Source: Chamaecyparis obtusa | Lineage: Eukaryota > Streptophyta > Pinopsida > Cupressales > Cupressaceae | Direction: 5' to 3' | Length of the DNA stretch: 64,000 bases | Assembly: GCA_027943335.1 (NCBI GenBank) | Contig: BSBK01003560.1 | Span: 2,152,001-2,216,000 of the forward strand | Shown: positions 1-12,640 of the stretch, in pieces | Layout of the letters: each line of letters starts with the position of its first letter | Numbering within the stretch: the first letter of the stretch is position 1 | Notes under the pieces: generated by a model | The model's database searches: none | What the model saw: only the letters and a program-made list of their open reading frames with translations | What the model was told of the DNA's origin: nothing | Translations under genes and position numbers: made by a program

Positions 1-199
1 TATGCCACATTTGTTTTGGGGATTATGAAAGGAGCGGAATGAAATAATTTTTAGAGATAAGAGTTCTCCGGTTCAAGTTGTTTTCCAAAAGATTCAAAGA
101 GATATTCATGAAAATATTAGAATCCTGGGTGATTATAGAATGCCTATTAAGAAAGTGGATGTGGATATTCTTGAAAAATAGAAAATACATGGTAGAAAT

Positions 200-712
200 A
201 AGGAGAATAATAAAGTCACCAAAATGGAAGAATCTATATGGAAAGCTCCCCCTAAGGGATAGATGAAAATCAACTTTGACGAGGCCTCTAAAGGTAACCT
301 TGGACCCACTGGTTGTGGTGCTATTCTTAGGGATGAGGAAGGTAAATGTAAAGAGATTATCATTGTCCCTCTTGGAACACAAACCAATCATATGGTGGAA
401 GCCATGGCATCCTTCCATGATCTTCTCCTAGCCAATAAATGGAATCGCAAAAATTTATGGGTGGAGGGGGACTAGATAAAAATATTATAAACTGTCTCAC
501 AAAAAATTATGATCCCTCATGGACAATCAACAATATTATTAAAGCCTTGTGGGATATTATTGCTAAATTTGATAAGTGCACTATAACCCATAGTTATAGG
601 GAGATAAATGGTGTGGCCGATTGGGCTGCCAATGTGGTTGTGATGAGTGATGATTTTAGGACTTGGATTAGAGAAGACAGCCTGGCATATGATGTCAAAT
701 CATTACTCTTTA
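200..712 (+). pseudogene. LINE (non-LTR retrotransposon) C-terminal RNase H domain, broken
   Basis: This matches the RNase H domain found at the C-terminus of many plant LINEs, which degrades RNA in RNA:DNA hybrids. A lead-in (SIWKAPPKG) is followed by the KINFDEASKGN signature. The four expected acidic positions can be seen: D in INFDEA, E in MVEAMA, D in WVEGD, and the last D in REINGVADWAA. The reading frame starts before or near position 200. It has a stop where Trp is expected just before KINFD. A second break near 470 shifts the frame, and the domain resumes as KNIINCL through GVADWAAN. No reverse transcriptase lies in the window, so the rest of the LINE is either to the left or lost. 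It is non-functional. Family assignment is from motif recognition. Confidence 0.8.
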
Positions 713-972
713 GGGATAAAATTAAAAGTATGAAATGTGTCAAAATTAGATCAAAATAATGAATTATGACATGACTAAGGGTATAAAGGATCATTATTTT
801 TTAAGAATGGATTATAATATAAAGCGTTGCATCATTATTATCTCACATGTTTTTCTAGGTCAATTGGGTTTTATTGCTTTTGTTGGGCATTTTTTTGCAT
901 TACCATATTTTGCACATTCATCAAATATCTACAAAGAGGAAAAAACCTAAGTGAAGAAATTGGAAGAGGAAC

Positions 973-2594
973 TTGGGAGGAAACAAAAAGAGGATGGAGC
1001 TGATTTCCTGCAAAGATTGGAGGAACAAGGATGAAGTTTGGGACATTCTCAAGATAGGAGGTCTTTCTCTATTTATGGAAAGGGTGCATGGTAGGGATTA
1101 TGCCATAAACACATTTTTATTTAAACATTGGAAGAAGGGAAGCTTAACAATGGGGGACCAAACTATAAAGATTGATGATGCCTTAATGTCAAAGATTATT
1201 GGTATGTTGAGCGAGGGAAGAAAGTTTTATAAGGATAGGAAGCTGATGAAATTTTTTGTCAAACATTTCCCCAAGAAAAACAAAGAGAGGAAGAAATTGG
1301 TAAATTCTTCTAACACTTCTCTCCTAAAAAAATCTATAATCCATGGAGAAAGGTTTTTTTTTCTATTATGAGATATATTACACTAGATGGTAGATACACT
1401 AGGGCTAATGGTTACCACTTCATCCTTCTTAATCATTTCTGGCATGGGGAAAAGGTCTCTTTGCCTCATTATTTACTCTATTCTATAAATGTGACTGTGA
1501 AAGATAAAAGGAAAAATCCCCAAGGGGATCATGCTTTGCACCAGGGTTTGATGGTTCTCATTAATGACCACCTAAAAGCCAAGTAGATTGTTCACTCTTT
1601 ATCTTTGAATTCTAAGTCAGAGGATGATGAGATTGATGATTATTTTTTTAAGGTTTTTAATTCAAAGAGTTATTCCATCTCTGAGATGGACTCCTCTAAA
1701 GATAAAAAAGGTAAATGAAAAATGTCCTCCTAACAAAAAGACCAAGGCTTCCACCTCAAAAATTAATTCTAAGCCTAAGAGGAATAAAGCCTTCATTATT
1801 GAGGATTCCTCTTCGGAGGAGGAAGAAGAGGGTGATTCTGAATTAGACAAGGATGAGAAAAGTAAGACTAGAAAGAAAGCTCACATTCCTCAAAACCAAA
1901 CTCATTCTGATAATACTACTACCTAGGAGGAAAATTTCATTGAAATGGAGGAGGTTGATAGGGTTGCCAAGATTATTAGTTGGAAGGATGAAGATAATGG
2001 AAAAGATAAAGATGTTCAGCTAAAGGATGCAGAGATTCAGGACAATGGGTAAATTGGGGGTGAGAAGCTTCAATAACACCATTGAGGGTATCATCAATGA
2101 CAACATGCATATTAAGGAAGAGATGAAGGACCTCCACAAATGCCTCTAAATTTTTGAGGATATGGGGTTTGGTAAAGATAAATATTTTCTAGAGAGTTTG
2201 GAGGAGATGACTAAATCCATTGAGCGTGCCGAAAACCTGAAGGATTCCTTTACTTCTAGATTTCATGTCATAGAGAAGAGGATGTCTCACATTGATAATG
2301 TAATAGATAATGGTGGAGATGGAGACCAAAATGACCAAGGTGGAGGACAATATGAAAAGAATGGGGGATTAGAGATACAAGATTCTGAAAGTGTCAGCTG
2401 AGCATGTCAAAATCTTGGTTGGTAAGTGGGAGCAGGAGAAGGAGTCTCTGGGTGCCGAGGTGGATAAGGAAGTTGTTGATGATACCTGTGGACCAGGAAA
2501 GAGAACTAGAGCTAGCACCAAGAAAAAATCTCTCATGAAAGACAAAGACCTGGAGGAGTTGAAGAATACTGCTATCAATTGGATAAACAACTAG
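973..2594 (+). pseudogene. Orphan retroelement-associated ORF, acidic/basic tail, broken
   Basis: I do not recognise an enzyme here. The N-terminal part (973-1586) is a compact domain whose pattern (RYITLDGRY, then VSLPHYLLYSI, then a small helix-rich end) resembles the N-terminal domain of NA-1 ORF2 near 18870-19400 (RYKIFQSSKL, VDLAKLLLHQL). I suspect both belong to the uncharacterised plant-transposon-protein domain seen in plant retroelements. The tail is low complexity: a Ser/Glu run (SSSEEEEEGDSE) near 1805-1845, a helical stretch at 2162-2400, and a basic cluster (GKRTRASTKKK) near 2495-2530. The frame shifts at a T8 run near 1352, again near 1690, and again downstream, with several stops. 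It sits 3' of the LINE fragment, but no LTRs could be matched to it. Confidence 0.5.
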
Positions 2595-5009
2595 GCATAA
2601 GGGGATAAACAACTTGCTAATACAACATCATAAATAAGATCACCCCAAAGGTACAAACCTCACACAGGCTCAGCATAATCACATAATATAAGCATGTAAA
2701 TTCAAAGGAACATCCATCAACATGTCATGCATAATGCAAATGAGAGAGGCATTAAATCATCCTCCCCAAAGACTAGGCTTACTCTTGGAATCCTGCAAGT
2801 CAAACCAAAAGGCACACCAAGTGAAAGATCCAAAGTCAATCTAAACACATAATAGCCATATGAATCCTCCCCAAGTCTACCTAAACCACATCAATTCCTT
2901 ACCAATCAGTCTCACAATTGCTGAAAGGACTAACACACACTAAAAGAGCATTAGAAATTCTCTCAAGGTCCTTGAACAAGGAACACAATATGTACTAGGA
3001 AAGACACTTCTAGCCACAATCTCTACCAAATGAGGCACAACAAAAGCCACTCTACCTCATCACTAGGTATCTAACCACAAAGAAATTCCCTCTAGGGCCT
3101 CCTCTAAGACCAAGGCATCGAGGAATCTCAAGTAACATCTTAAGAACCAGGGAAAGGTCATCCCAAAAGATAGAAAAGCACTACCATGCTTTCTTGGAGC
3201 GTACTTAATCCAACCAAAATATCACTAACTCAACCAAGAACTAGAATAGGGAGGGTTGTCTATCACAATTTTACTTCTATTAGGGACATTACATCCAACT
3301 CGGGGGTAACAAGAGATACAAACACAAAAAGTTTCCTCTTAAAACCAAGATGACTCATACTATGAAGGCTCAATTGTGCACTCCTTCCACATGAAGGGAT
3401 ACTCAAATCCCAACTAAACACCAAGCATATGAGAAATATGATTTCTTTGATGTTGAGAGCTCAACTATAGCTAGAAACTAGGGTCACTTAACTCAACTAT
3501 ACCATGGTCTCACCTTCTATAAGGTGACGATGAGTCCAAATGGTGAGTATCATCCTACAATCAAATTTACCACCAAGATCTGGATAGTAAGATACAACCA
3601 TAGACACTGTGTCCTTCTAGCCTAAGGCTAGGAATATCACACCACCAATAATCCTTTGGCAGCTTAATCTCTGACAGGGAGTCTCACCAAGAAGAGATAA
3701 CATAACTAATATAATACAACATATATATAATCATACAGAGCTAATGCCAAGGGAGTGTCAAGTATTTTAAAAGGAGGCTCTCTATATCCTCACACTATGC
3801 CAACCCAAAGAGGAGTTGGATAACCCATAATAGAAGTGGCCCCAAAGAACACTCACCAACAACAAAAAGTAAAATAGTAGTGCATCAAACATGTCCACAA
3901 TTACTCGAAAATAGGCAAGCACAAAGGAAAGGTATGGTCTAAGATCCACACAAGAGTTAAATACCATAGGTGGACTAGGTCACACCCAACCACCCAAAAT
4001 AATAATGCCAAGAAATGATACACTCAAGATCTCAAAATCACAACATGGGAGAAAACTAGAATCTCACTAAGCATACGTACTAAAAAACCAATGCAAGTAT
4101 TCAAGCTCAACCAATACTGTATAAAATAGACAATGACATTAATGGAAAATGACATATATAAAGAATCTAACTAATGCACAAAATGAGGTCTACCAAAATC
4201 AACTATCCATCTCTTAATAATTTACAAAAAAGGAGCATAAAATTTCTAATCTCATTAACATGGTATACATTTACTCATCAATTGTACAATGCAACTACTA
4301 ACATCCATACAAAGGAAGATTTACAATTTTGTTAATTCTTAAATCCATTAGCGCTATCATTCATATACATAGTGGTCAACTTGGACTTCTTTTCATGTAC
4401 ACAACAAGATTTTCTCAAAATTAAATAAGACTAGTTATTCCCATTAACATGTTATAGGTAATTAGCAAACATAAATATAGTATATTCTTTGTGTTGTTCT
4501 CCCTTGCACAAACTATCTATGGTCTGCATTGAACATGATAGAGTCATAGAACACAAGATTGGGCAGCAATTCCAAACATTTGGAATAGTCACCATGAAAC
4601 TAAAAAGGGAAAACCCAAATGGGGAAATAGCCAATTCCAATAAAAAATCCCCAAAATGAGCTCATTTCAACAATAGATCAAATGTGGTGAATGTCACAAA
4701 TAGATAGATAAGGAAGTTCTAGTGACTAATCCTAGCATAAGAAGGACCAAAAATTCAATGGTAGCCCACACAACATGTGGAATAATCCACCAAGAAAGTA
4801 AAATAAATCACCAATCATGAAATACTTTCATAAAATATTGTGACCAATATTAGTCACATAAGAGGGAGTAACCACCGCATGGTGTTGAGGAACACAACAT
4901 CTCAACAACGTTAGAGAACATACCCAATCACACCAAATAGTGAACCATCAAGGATCTCAATCATATGCATCACTATAATTTTAACAAATGCAACAATATT
5001 ATTTCTTAA
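2595..5009. other. No gene seen; unassigned AT-rich, probably repeat-derived DNA
   Basis: No open frame longer than about 62 codons and no retroelement domain was recognised on either strand. The only local structure I noticed is a short perfect inverted repeat (CTAGCCT/AGGCTAG) near 3620. It may be LTR or leader sequence of an unidentified element, because it lies between retroelement fragments on both sides. Confidence 0.5.
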
Positions 5010-5904
5010 TTTACGTTCTCTTACCTTTTTCCATGAAATGCACTAATTTTTGTGATCACCGAAAAATGGTCTAGTAAACCTTGAGCGCCACTCTAACATT
5101 AAACATTAAAAATACTAGATCTTATCTTATTTGTAATCAATCTTATCTCTTGATCAAATCATCACTTTATCAATTTATTTGATATCTTAAAATTTGACCA
5201 CTTTATCCAAAGTCTTATTTGATTAAAAGAACATGTCCCCTTTTAATTAAAGAAAATCCACTTTATCTTATGTGTGCACATGAAAAAGGAATTTCTTAAT
5301 TTGAAAAAAGAGAAAAAAATAGAATGTTTTTTTCCTGTTAATCCTCACCACTCATTTCTACCTAACCATTCTCATCCACTTGATTTTGCCTCTTAATCTT
5401 GACCGTCCATTCATTTCTAAATTCTTTAAAAGGAGACTCTCTTTTCCTTCTTGGCTAGTTAGTCAATCAATAGTCTTAATATTTCATTTTAGAATCTTGA
5501 TTTTGCAATCTTTGGCATTTTTCAATTCTTAAGAGAATTCTAGTTTACTTGCATTCTAGGTTAGCATTTCCTTATTGCATCTAGCTTAAATCACATAGCT
5601 TAACTAGGAGGCATTATAATCTTGTTAGATTATATTTTATTTCTTATTCTTGCATCTACATTATAACTTATCTCCTACATTTCATTTAGATCTCTCATGC
5701 TTGCATTATAATTTTAAATCTTCCATCCTATGGTGCACCTTGTAAGGGTTTCTTATTGAGGTTCATTTGAGAGCCACTATCCATAATTTTTACATTCTTG
5801 CACATCATAGAAAGGAAGCTATAAGCCACCTTTTGGGATGTCCTCTTTCATGGATTCTATCAAGAAAAATGGTTTATAGAAGTGTGTAACCTTTTTATCA
5901 CACA
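5010..5904 (+). repeat. Probable LTR (3' part) of gypsy element GYP-E
   Basis: This stretch ends in ATCACACA at 5904, immediately followed by a primer-binding-like site, which is how a 5' LTR ends. A promoter-like AT-rich segment (TTCTTTAAAAGGAG) lies near 5420-5435. The left end of the LTR could not be placed because no second copy is in the window. The boundary at 5010 is arbitrary. Confidence 0.4.
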
Positions 5905-5908
5905 TTTT

Positions 5909-5930
5909 TGGCACCCACCGTTGGGCTAGA
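5909..5930 (+). other. Primer-binding-site-like sequence of GYP-E
   Basis: TGGCACCCACCGTTGGGC lies five bases after the LTR end. It resembles the TGGCGCCCACCGTGGGGC type of primer site known from plant Tat-group gypsy elements, with a few differences that fit decay. Which tRNA primes it is not certain from sequence alone. Confidence 0.5.
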
Positions 5931-8019
5931 TATGCTTTTCTAGCTCCATTTTTTGCATTTCCAAATTTATGTTGTCGCAGGTTCGTCATTTCTATTTTAC
6001 AACTCAAAAAGTCATACAACATTTCATCATATACTTGTGAGATATTTCTTAATACTATTGGGTGACACTTTATACTTTTTGTAATATCGCTCTGTCATAC
6101 AGAGAAATATCGTATTGCTTCTGGCAAAGTGTCGCATGACTTCTTTAAGGTTTGCTGTACCATTCTGAAATATTGTCTATTTTGCAAAGAACTTGTGATT
6201 TTATAGGAATCCCTTGTCAAAGAAGTATCATTGCAAAAACTACTAACTTGTGGTTTTGTAGGTTTCCTTGGGAGATACAAATAAACATTGTGCTTGCATA
6301 TACTTGATTTTTTAGGCACCTAACTTAATTAATGTTCTTTTGATAGATGAACATGTGTTTGGTGTGTTTGGAAGACACAATGGAGTAGGAGAGTATGCTC
6401 TTTTCCTTATAGAAAATCATAAATCTAGATCTCTATTAGTTATCTATTTACTTTCTTGCATTTACCTTTAGAGGGCCTTCCAAAAGAGAAATCTTTTCGG
6501 AACAACCCAAGTGGGGAACAAGTGAACTTGACTGCACCACCCCACTATAAACAAATGCTTCCTTCAATCCAACGGAGAGAAGACATGGCTATTTCCACTT
6601 CTAATGCTTCTTCATGTGTAGAGCCTAGTTGCCTAAATCTTGCTAAGCGAGACTACATTTGACTAGGAACTTGTTTACAAGGGAAGTACATTCAACTTGT
6701 GTAGGGTCGATAGGTCTAAATATTGTTTGTAAGACTATGCATTTTGGGTGCTTATAGGGCTATAGGCCTTAATTCCGCTTGTAGAAATACACGAGGTAGT
6801 CATGAATGAAGACCCTTATTAAGAACCTAGAACTTAGATGTTGATGATTTTGGCCATGTGACTTCCTTTGTGCAAGGATTGATCCAAGTGGACTACCCAG
6901 ATCACTCCAAGACACTCACCATATGTGTTCCCTTGGATGTTAAAGCTTGAATATGGAAATATGGAAAGACGTGCAATTCAAGCATTGTTATCTTCCAATT
7001 GATCCATAACTTGCATAGTCCTAGGAAAATACACTCAACCACCTAACTGTGGGGATAAGAACATCAAGTTGTGGGAAAAGGTTGAAACACTTCCCTCTTG
7101 ACCTTACGTATAACTTTCTTGATGTGACTTCAATTTGTGCAAGACCAGTGGAAATTATTTGAATGCACACATTACGGTTCTATTCATAGAGTTTTCCTTT
7201 GACACCTCACAAATATTTATATCATGCAAGGTTGCTTTGTCCCTTTCTTTATTGTTTTAAGACTACTCCATGTACTATAATTGTTTTGAAAATATCAAAA
7301 TTATTGTTAAACGTGCCGATACACATTGTCACTTTGTTGGATTAGTCAAAACAATTGATCAAAATTAAGATTTTACGTCAAAACTGATCCTTCACTATTT
7401 TCTGATTAAATATCATCTTCCTTTAGTGATAAATATCACATGACACTTTAAAGTGTCATTTACAGTTCAGAGAAGTGTCACACCACATTACTGGGGTATA
7501 TCATCCCACCTATATACAAAGTATCACACTGTACTAAAGTGTCACCCTGATTCACTGGGGTATGCTGTACGGATTTTGTCTTCTGTCTAAGTGTCACCTG
7601 GTTATTTGAGGTCTTGCCCAGATTTTGATCCGAGTGGGCTTGGTCCAAATTTTCTCTTAGATGGTTTAGGGAGCTTATATTTGACTCTTTTTGGTCTCTT
7701 AGTCTGAAATTGACAGAATATGAGTTATTTTTAGCTAAAACGGATTACTTTAACACCTTGGTTATATTCTTGACTAGTAGAGTTGTTCACTTGTTCAAAT
7801 TTCTCTTGGATTGTCTTATCTTGTCTTGGCTTTATCTTTTGACTCAAATTGAAAGTGTCATACCCAGGGATCTTACTCGCAATTTGGGCACTTCATGACA
7901 AGTCATCTTTTTTTCTCTTTTTCTCTCTTCTTGCTTTTGGACAAGTGAACACTTTTCTTTTCTAAGGTGGACATTAAGTTGTCTTGCGTCATCTTAATTG
8001 GATATTTACACTTGTATTC
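5931..8019 (+). other. Long untranslated leader of GYP-E
   Basis: This stretch has no convincing coding sequence. It lies between the primer site and the gag start, as expected for gypsy elements of the Tat group, which have long leaders. A block at about 6866-6945 is clearly similar to the leader of GYP-C at about 51190-51265 (shared words TGTGCAAGGA, ATCCAAGTGG, ACTCACCATATGT). The word AAGTGTCA or its complement recurs several times between 7440 and 7600. Confidence 0.45.
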
Positions 8020-9735
8020 ATGCCAGTAACAACTAGATACCAAATTTATCAAGGAAAGAAACCACCAATCAACTTTGACAAATTACCCTTTCCTACTAGG
8101 CACCAGCGTCATCACAACAAAGACCCTCAAGTTATCTTTGACAAGGAAGAAGAAAATACTAGAATCTGGTTTGATCCTTTTGGAATTACTTTTGATAGCA
8201 CTTGTGAGACACCTATTACCTCATCAAAATCTGAAAATATTTTATCTTTCATCATGCATAGAGAAGATCATAACACAAAGTTCAATAATCTTTTTGAGCA
8301 AAATGAAATATTAAGATGAATGTAATTAGAAAGAAAAGCCTACATGGAAGAACAAACAACTTTATTGGCTCAATAATTTAATAAAAATTTCTACAATGGA
8401 AATAATGGAAATAATTCACCACCAAGATCACCTCCAAGATCTTGACACAATGGATATGATTCACCTCTGAGATCTTCACATTCTAGCATAGGAAATGGTA
8501 ACAATACAAAGCAATAAATTACTGAAGAAGAGCTCCTAAATTTTCAACAAGATGATTGTTACCAAAATGTTATATTGAAGAAATTAGAAAAAAATGGTGA
8601 CCAATACTTTTTACACTTAGCTTCTAGAGGATTGAAGCTTCCACATGAATTTTATGTTGAGGGATTAATCAGGAAAAGAGAACCCTTTGATTTAGAAGTT
8701 ACTAGGAAAAAAATACAAAGTTTGAGAGATGAAATATCAAGCTTAAGAAAGGAAATAGAAAAACCTAAATCATTATTTTCAGTGGAATCTATATGTGCAT
8801 TACCTTTTGACAAGATTTTGTACATGATGCATTTTCCAAGGGATATTGAGATGCCTAAATTTGACAAATATGATGGTAATGGAGATCCACATGACCATGT
8901 CAAATAATTTTGTGCTCTAAGTATGGATTTCATGCACGATGATACCTATATTATGAAAATCTTCCCTAGGAGTCTAAGTGGCCAAGCCATGGAATGGTTT
9001 AAAAATATTACACCTCCACTTAAGTCTTTTGATGAGCTTGTGCAAAGATTCATACAACATTATTCTTACAATATTCAACATTCAGTGATTGCTTGACTTA
9101 CACAATATCAAGAAAAAACAAGGCGAACCCTTTGTCACATTCTTGAAAATATGGTGAAAGTTGCATTCAAGATAGCCATGACAACTTCCTAAAAATGAAA
9201 AGATTGACATCTTTTTCAATAATCTTATTCCTGAATTGCACTATGATCTTAGAAAGTAAGTTTTCTTCACTTTTAATGACATGATTGAAAGTGCTTTTTG
9301 AATAGAAGATGTCTTGGTCAAAAAGGGTGAAATCAATTTGAGCAAAGAAAAATCAAACACCACTAATGCATACAAAAAATACAAGAGAAAACCTTGGAAC
9401 AAGAAAAAACATATGGTTAACAATGGCATTGTCGATGAAAATAAACCTAAGGAGCCCATCTTTAACTTGGCTAGTGCTATCTTAACAACTTGACAACAAG
9501 AGGCTACAAAGTCTAATGGCTCTAACAAGACTAGACCCCCATGGGAACCTAAGCCTAAAATATATTTTACACCTTTGGAAGATTCATATGAGGTGATACT
9601 TTAGATATTTTTCTCCAACAAGATTATCACATTGCCAGAATATACTAAGCTTTAACATAAACTTGAGGTGAAACTCAAATGGTGGAATGATAATCATTAC
9701 TAATAATATATGGAGGTGACAAGAATTTTCAAAAG
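8020..9735 (+). pseudogene. gag: GYP-E gag polyprotein, truncated
   Basis: This is gypsy-type Gag, the structural protein of the virus-like particle. The start at ATG 8020 (MPVTTRYQ) follows the leader. A proline/glycine-rich N-terminal region is followed by the retrotransposon-gag capsid motif (FPRSLSGQAMEWF, then FDELVQRFIQHY) near 8965-9070. The frame is the same from 8020 to about 9100 but carries several stops, many of them TAA or TGA. A later segment rich in Lys and Pro runs to about 9730, where similarity stops and copia gag begins. No protease or polymerase of this element is present. It is non-functional and lost its 3' half at or before the fusion with COP-1. Confidence 0.7.
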
Positions 9736-9744
9736 GAAAGAGAA

Positions 9745-10493
9745 GAAAGTCTTAGAGGAGAATATGATGACATGAAAATGGTAGAAGGAGAAAAAAATTA
9801 TCAGTATGGTGCAAGAATCAAAGATTTTGTTGCTGCAATCAGAGGTGCAGGTGGAACCATGGAAGAAGTTGTGGTAAGTAAGATGCTAAAAACCTTGTTA
9901 CCTACTTATGCCATTAGAGTGTTGGAAATTAATGAACTGAGAACATTTGAAAAGGTGACTATTGATGGATTAATAGGTAATCTTACTACTTTTGAGCTTA
10001 ATAATTATGATAACAATATTCCAAAGGTTGAAACTACTTTTAAGGCTTATATGGTAAGTGTCCCTACAAGAAAAGGCAAAGAGTTGATGACTGAGTCTGA
10101 TAGTTTGTCTAGTTTCACCAGAGATGTAGATGTTATTTTGGAGGATCAGAAAAGACAAGGAGAAATTGAATCATTGATAGCAAGGAGGTTACCTAGAGGA
10201 ATAGGTAAGCATAAAGGAAAATTAGCTTTATAATGCTTCTCTTATAACAAGATTGGTGACATTGTTGCTAGGTGTCCTATTGGAGAAAAGAAAAAGGATA
10301 GGGAAAAATACAAGAAGTACAAAGGAAAGCCAAAGAAGCAATGTTATATGGATGTGGATGAAGGTGTAACCGATGGGGAATTTGATGACAATAATGAAGA
10401 GGAAATCATTTTTGTTTCTATAAAGGAAGATCATCCTATAGGAGACAAAGAAGGTGAAAAAATACTTGTTTCACATATCATGTAGAATAATGA
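9745..10493 (+). pseudogene. gag: COP-1 gag, C-terminal part
   Basis: This is copia-type Gag of the UBN2/retrotran_gag family: GEYDDMKMVEGE, then YGARIKDFVAAIRGAGG, then SKMLKTLLPTYAIRV and FELNNYDNNIPKV. COP-2 at 46577-47038 is a close relative on the other strand. The zinc knuckle after the stop near 10231 is degraded: CFSYNKIGDIVARC lacks the second Cys and the His. The sequence then runs through a charged linker to the NND that precedes the protease, where GYP-A is inserted. The N-terminal part of Gag is missing at the junction with GYP-E. Confidence 0.85.
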
Positions 10494-10496
10494 CTA

Positions 10497-11112
10497 TGAT
10501 GTAAGGCAGAGTAGGAAGAGGGGCCAAAGGCACACTCTAATCCAAATCTACCCTACAAAGATCACACACAAAAGTAGTAACACACAAAGTGAGAGAGAGA
10601 ATGCATAACAGATCCTTATATTTCATAAAATAGATTCATACATGTCAGATTGTAAGGACTTCCCGATTATGGCTAGATACAATAATTTAATTACAACAGT
10701 CCTCCAACATGTGAGGATTCAAAACTACCTTCAAAATTCTAACTAATACTAAAAACTACAACCAAAAACTACATTATATACAAGAGGCTACCAAAACAAG
10801 TCGGCCTTCAGAACAACCATTAATAGAAGGACCAAACAGATCTAGGTCCACACACTTCCCAATGATCGATACTGACATTAAATTTGTAGCCATAATTAAA
10901 TTCACAAGTCAACCTCAACAAAAAACCAAAAGAAACAACTTGGTAGGAAAGGATAACCGAGTGCCAGGAAATTAACCGACCAACTTATTTAAAGAAGGAA
11001 CCCAAACAAATACTGAGCCAACTTGGTCAAAGAAGGAACCGAGCAACACATAAAACCCAGACTTGTTTTTGGTGACACATGACTGCCAAGGACCCAAGAT
11101 GCTCCTGCATCA
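10497..11112 (-). repeat. GYP-A 3' LTR (left copy)
   Basis: This 616-bp copy pairs with the split right copy at 24069-24448 plus 35132-35419. The inner end is the GCATCA at 11112. The outer end is TGATGTAAGG at 10497, decayed from a form like TGACACAAGG in the partner. The right copy carries about 30 extra bases near 24305-24350. Confidence 0.9.
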
Positions 11113-11145
11113 GACATCTGGGGTTATTTTAAATGATTCTCTGAA

Positions 11146-11600
11146 TCATGCAACAGGTACAACCCAAGCTGAATCCAACTCAGATTGTGAAATCCATGAA
11201 CTATCTTCAATCAATTTGTTATTCCACTTTCCCAGATATTCCATATATTGTCTTCCTCTTGTGCTTCTGCCAACTCTTTCTTCCAATATTTGCTCAACTT
11301 CTTCTATTTGTCTCTTAGGATAATCATTCGATATAGTCATTTCTTCATCTGATTCATGGTACTCATACAAATCAACAATGTTGAATTTAGGTGATATATC
11401 CATGTCATTAGGTAACTCAATTTCATAAGCTTTTCCACTGTCAAATTTCCTCAATATATTGCAAGGACTAAATTTCTTCATTTTTAGCTTCCCATATGTT
11501 CCAACAGGAAATGTGCCTTTCTTCAAGTGTACCATTACTTCATCACCAACTAAAAAAGTCTTATATCTTGATCTATCTGCTTTATCTTTTTATTTTTGAT
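11146..11600 (-). pseudogene. pol: GYP-A integrase C-terminus and chromodomain
   Basis: This is the terminal part of the polyprotein. A GPY/F-like region (TFPVGTYGKLKMKKFSP, then DMDISPKFNIVDLY) leads into a chromodomain near 11160-11275: VEQILEERVGRSTRGRQYM, then EYLGKWNNKLIEDSSW. Chromodomains bind modified histone tails and are thought to steer chromovirus integration into heterochromatin. The aromatic positions (Y of RQYMEYL, W of GKWNN, W of DSSW) are kept. This part is open over 129 codons, better preserved than the rest of the pol. Confidence 0.88.
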
Positions 11601-12640
11601 TACTTTTATCCAACTTATGTTTCACTTCTTCATGAAATGTCTTCATGAACTCAACAAACTTTACTCCTTTAACACTTCTCTTTTCTTCACTAGCAATATC
11701 CTTCAAATTTGATATAATTCTCGATTGTATGCCATTAATAATATAAAAGGTGTTTTCCCAGTACTCCTATTCACTAAATTATTATATGAAAACTTTTCTT
11801 GTGCCAACATAGAATCCCAATTACTCGGTCTATCTCCAACTAAACATCTCAAAAGATTACCCAAAATTCTATTCACAACCTCTATTTTTCCATCACTCTG
11901 TGGGTGAAACATAGAACTATATCTCAACTCGGTGTCCAACTTTCTCCAAAGATTCTTCCAAAAGTATCCAATAAATTTATTATCTCGATCAGAGATGATA
12001 CTCCTCGGTAATCCATACAATCTGATAATTTCCTTAAAGAAAAGATCTGCTATATGCACTTCATCTGATGTCTTGCTACAGGGTATAAAATGTGTCATCT
12101 TAGAAAATCTATCCACAACAACAAATATAGAATCATTATCTCTCACTATCTTCGGTAAGCCAAGAATAAAATCTATACTGATATTAATCCAAGGTTTCTC
12201 AGGAATAGAAATTGGTATATACAATCTAGTATTCTGACTTACTCCCTTTGCAACTTGACAAATTCCACAACTTTTTACAAATTTCTGAACATCCTTATAC
12301 AACTATGGCCAAAATTATTTCCTCTTAAGAAAATTCAATGGCTTATCAATGCCAAAATATCTAGCCAAACCACTACTATGTTTCTATTTTATCAAATTAG
12401 TTCTCATTGATCCTCTCAGTATACACAACTGAATACCTTTAAACAACATACCTTCTTGAATGAAATAGTCTTCCCATTTAGTACTCGGTTGATCTTGAAT
12501 AGGTTCTCTGCACTTTCTCCATAGCTTAGAAAAATTAGGATCAGTTTCATATAATGATTTCATGTCATCAAAACCAAGATCTTCAATTATCATCTTGGTC
12601 ATCAAAGATTTTCTTCTACTCAATGCATCAAAAACTCGGT
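11600..12640 (-). pseudogene. pol: GYP-A integrase core
   Basis: This is DDE integrase, which joins retroelement DNA to the host chromosome. After the RNase H end come a tether segment and a zinc-binding region whose CGIC pair is visible, then the core. The first Asp is in SIDFILGLP, the second in SDRDNKF, and the Glu in GKIEVVNR, so the catalytic triad is present. The core is open for 199 codons (11703-12302), but stops occur upstream. One is a TAG near 12305 where GYP-B has CAG. Confidence 0.9.

Noticed and set aside
2595..5009. Hidden gene in the long gap
   Set aside because: Only short frames on both strands, without family motifs or consistent codon pattern. The AT-rich text resembles decayed repeat DNA.
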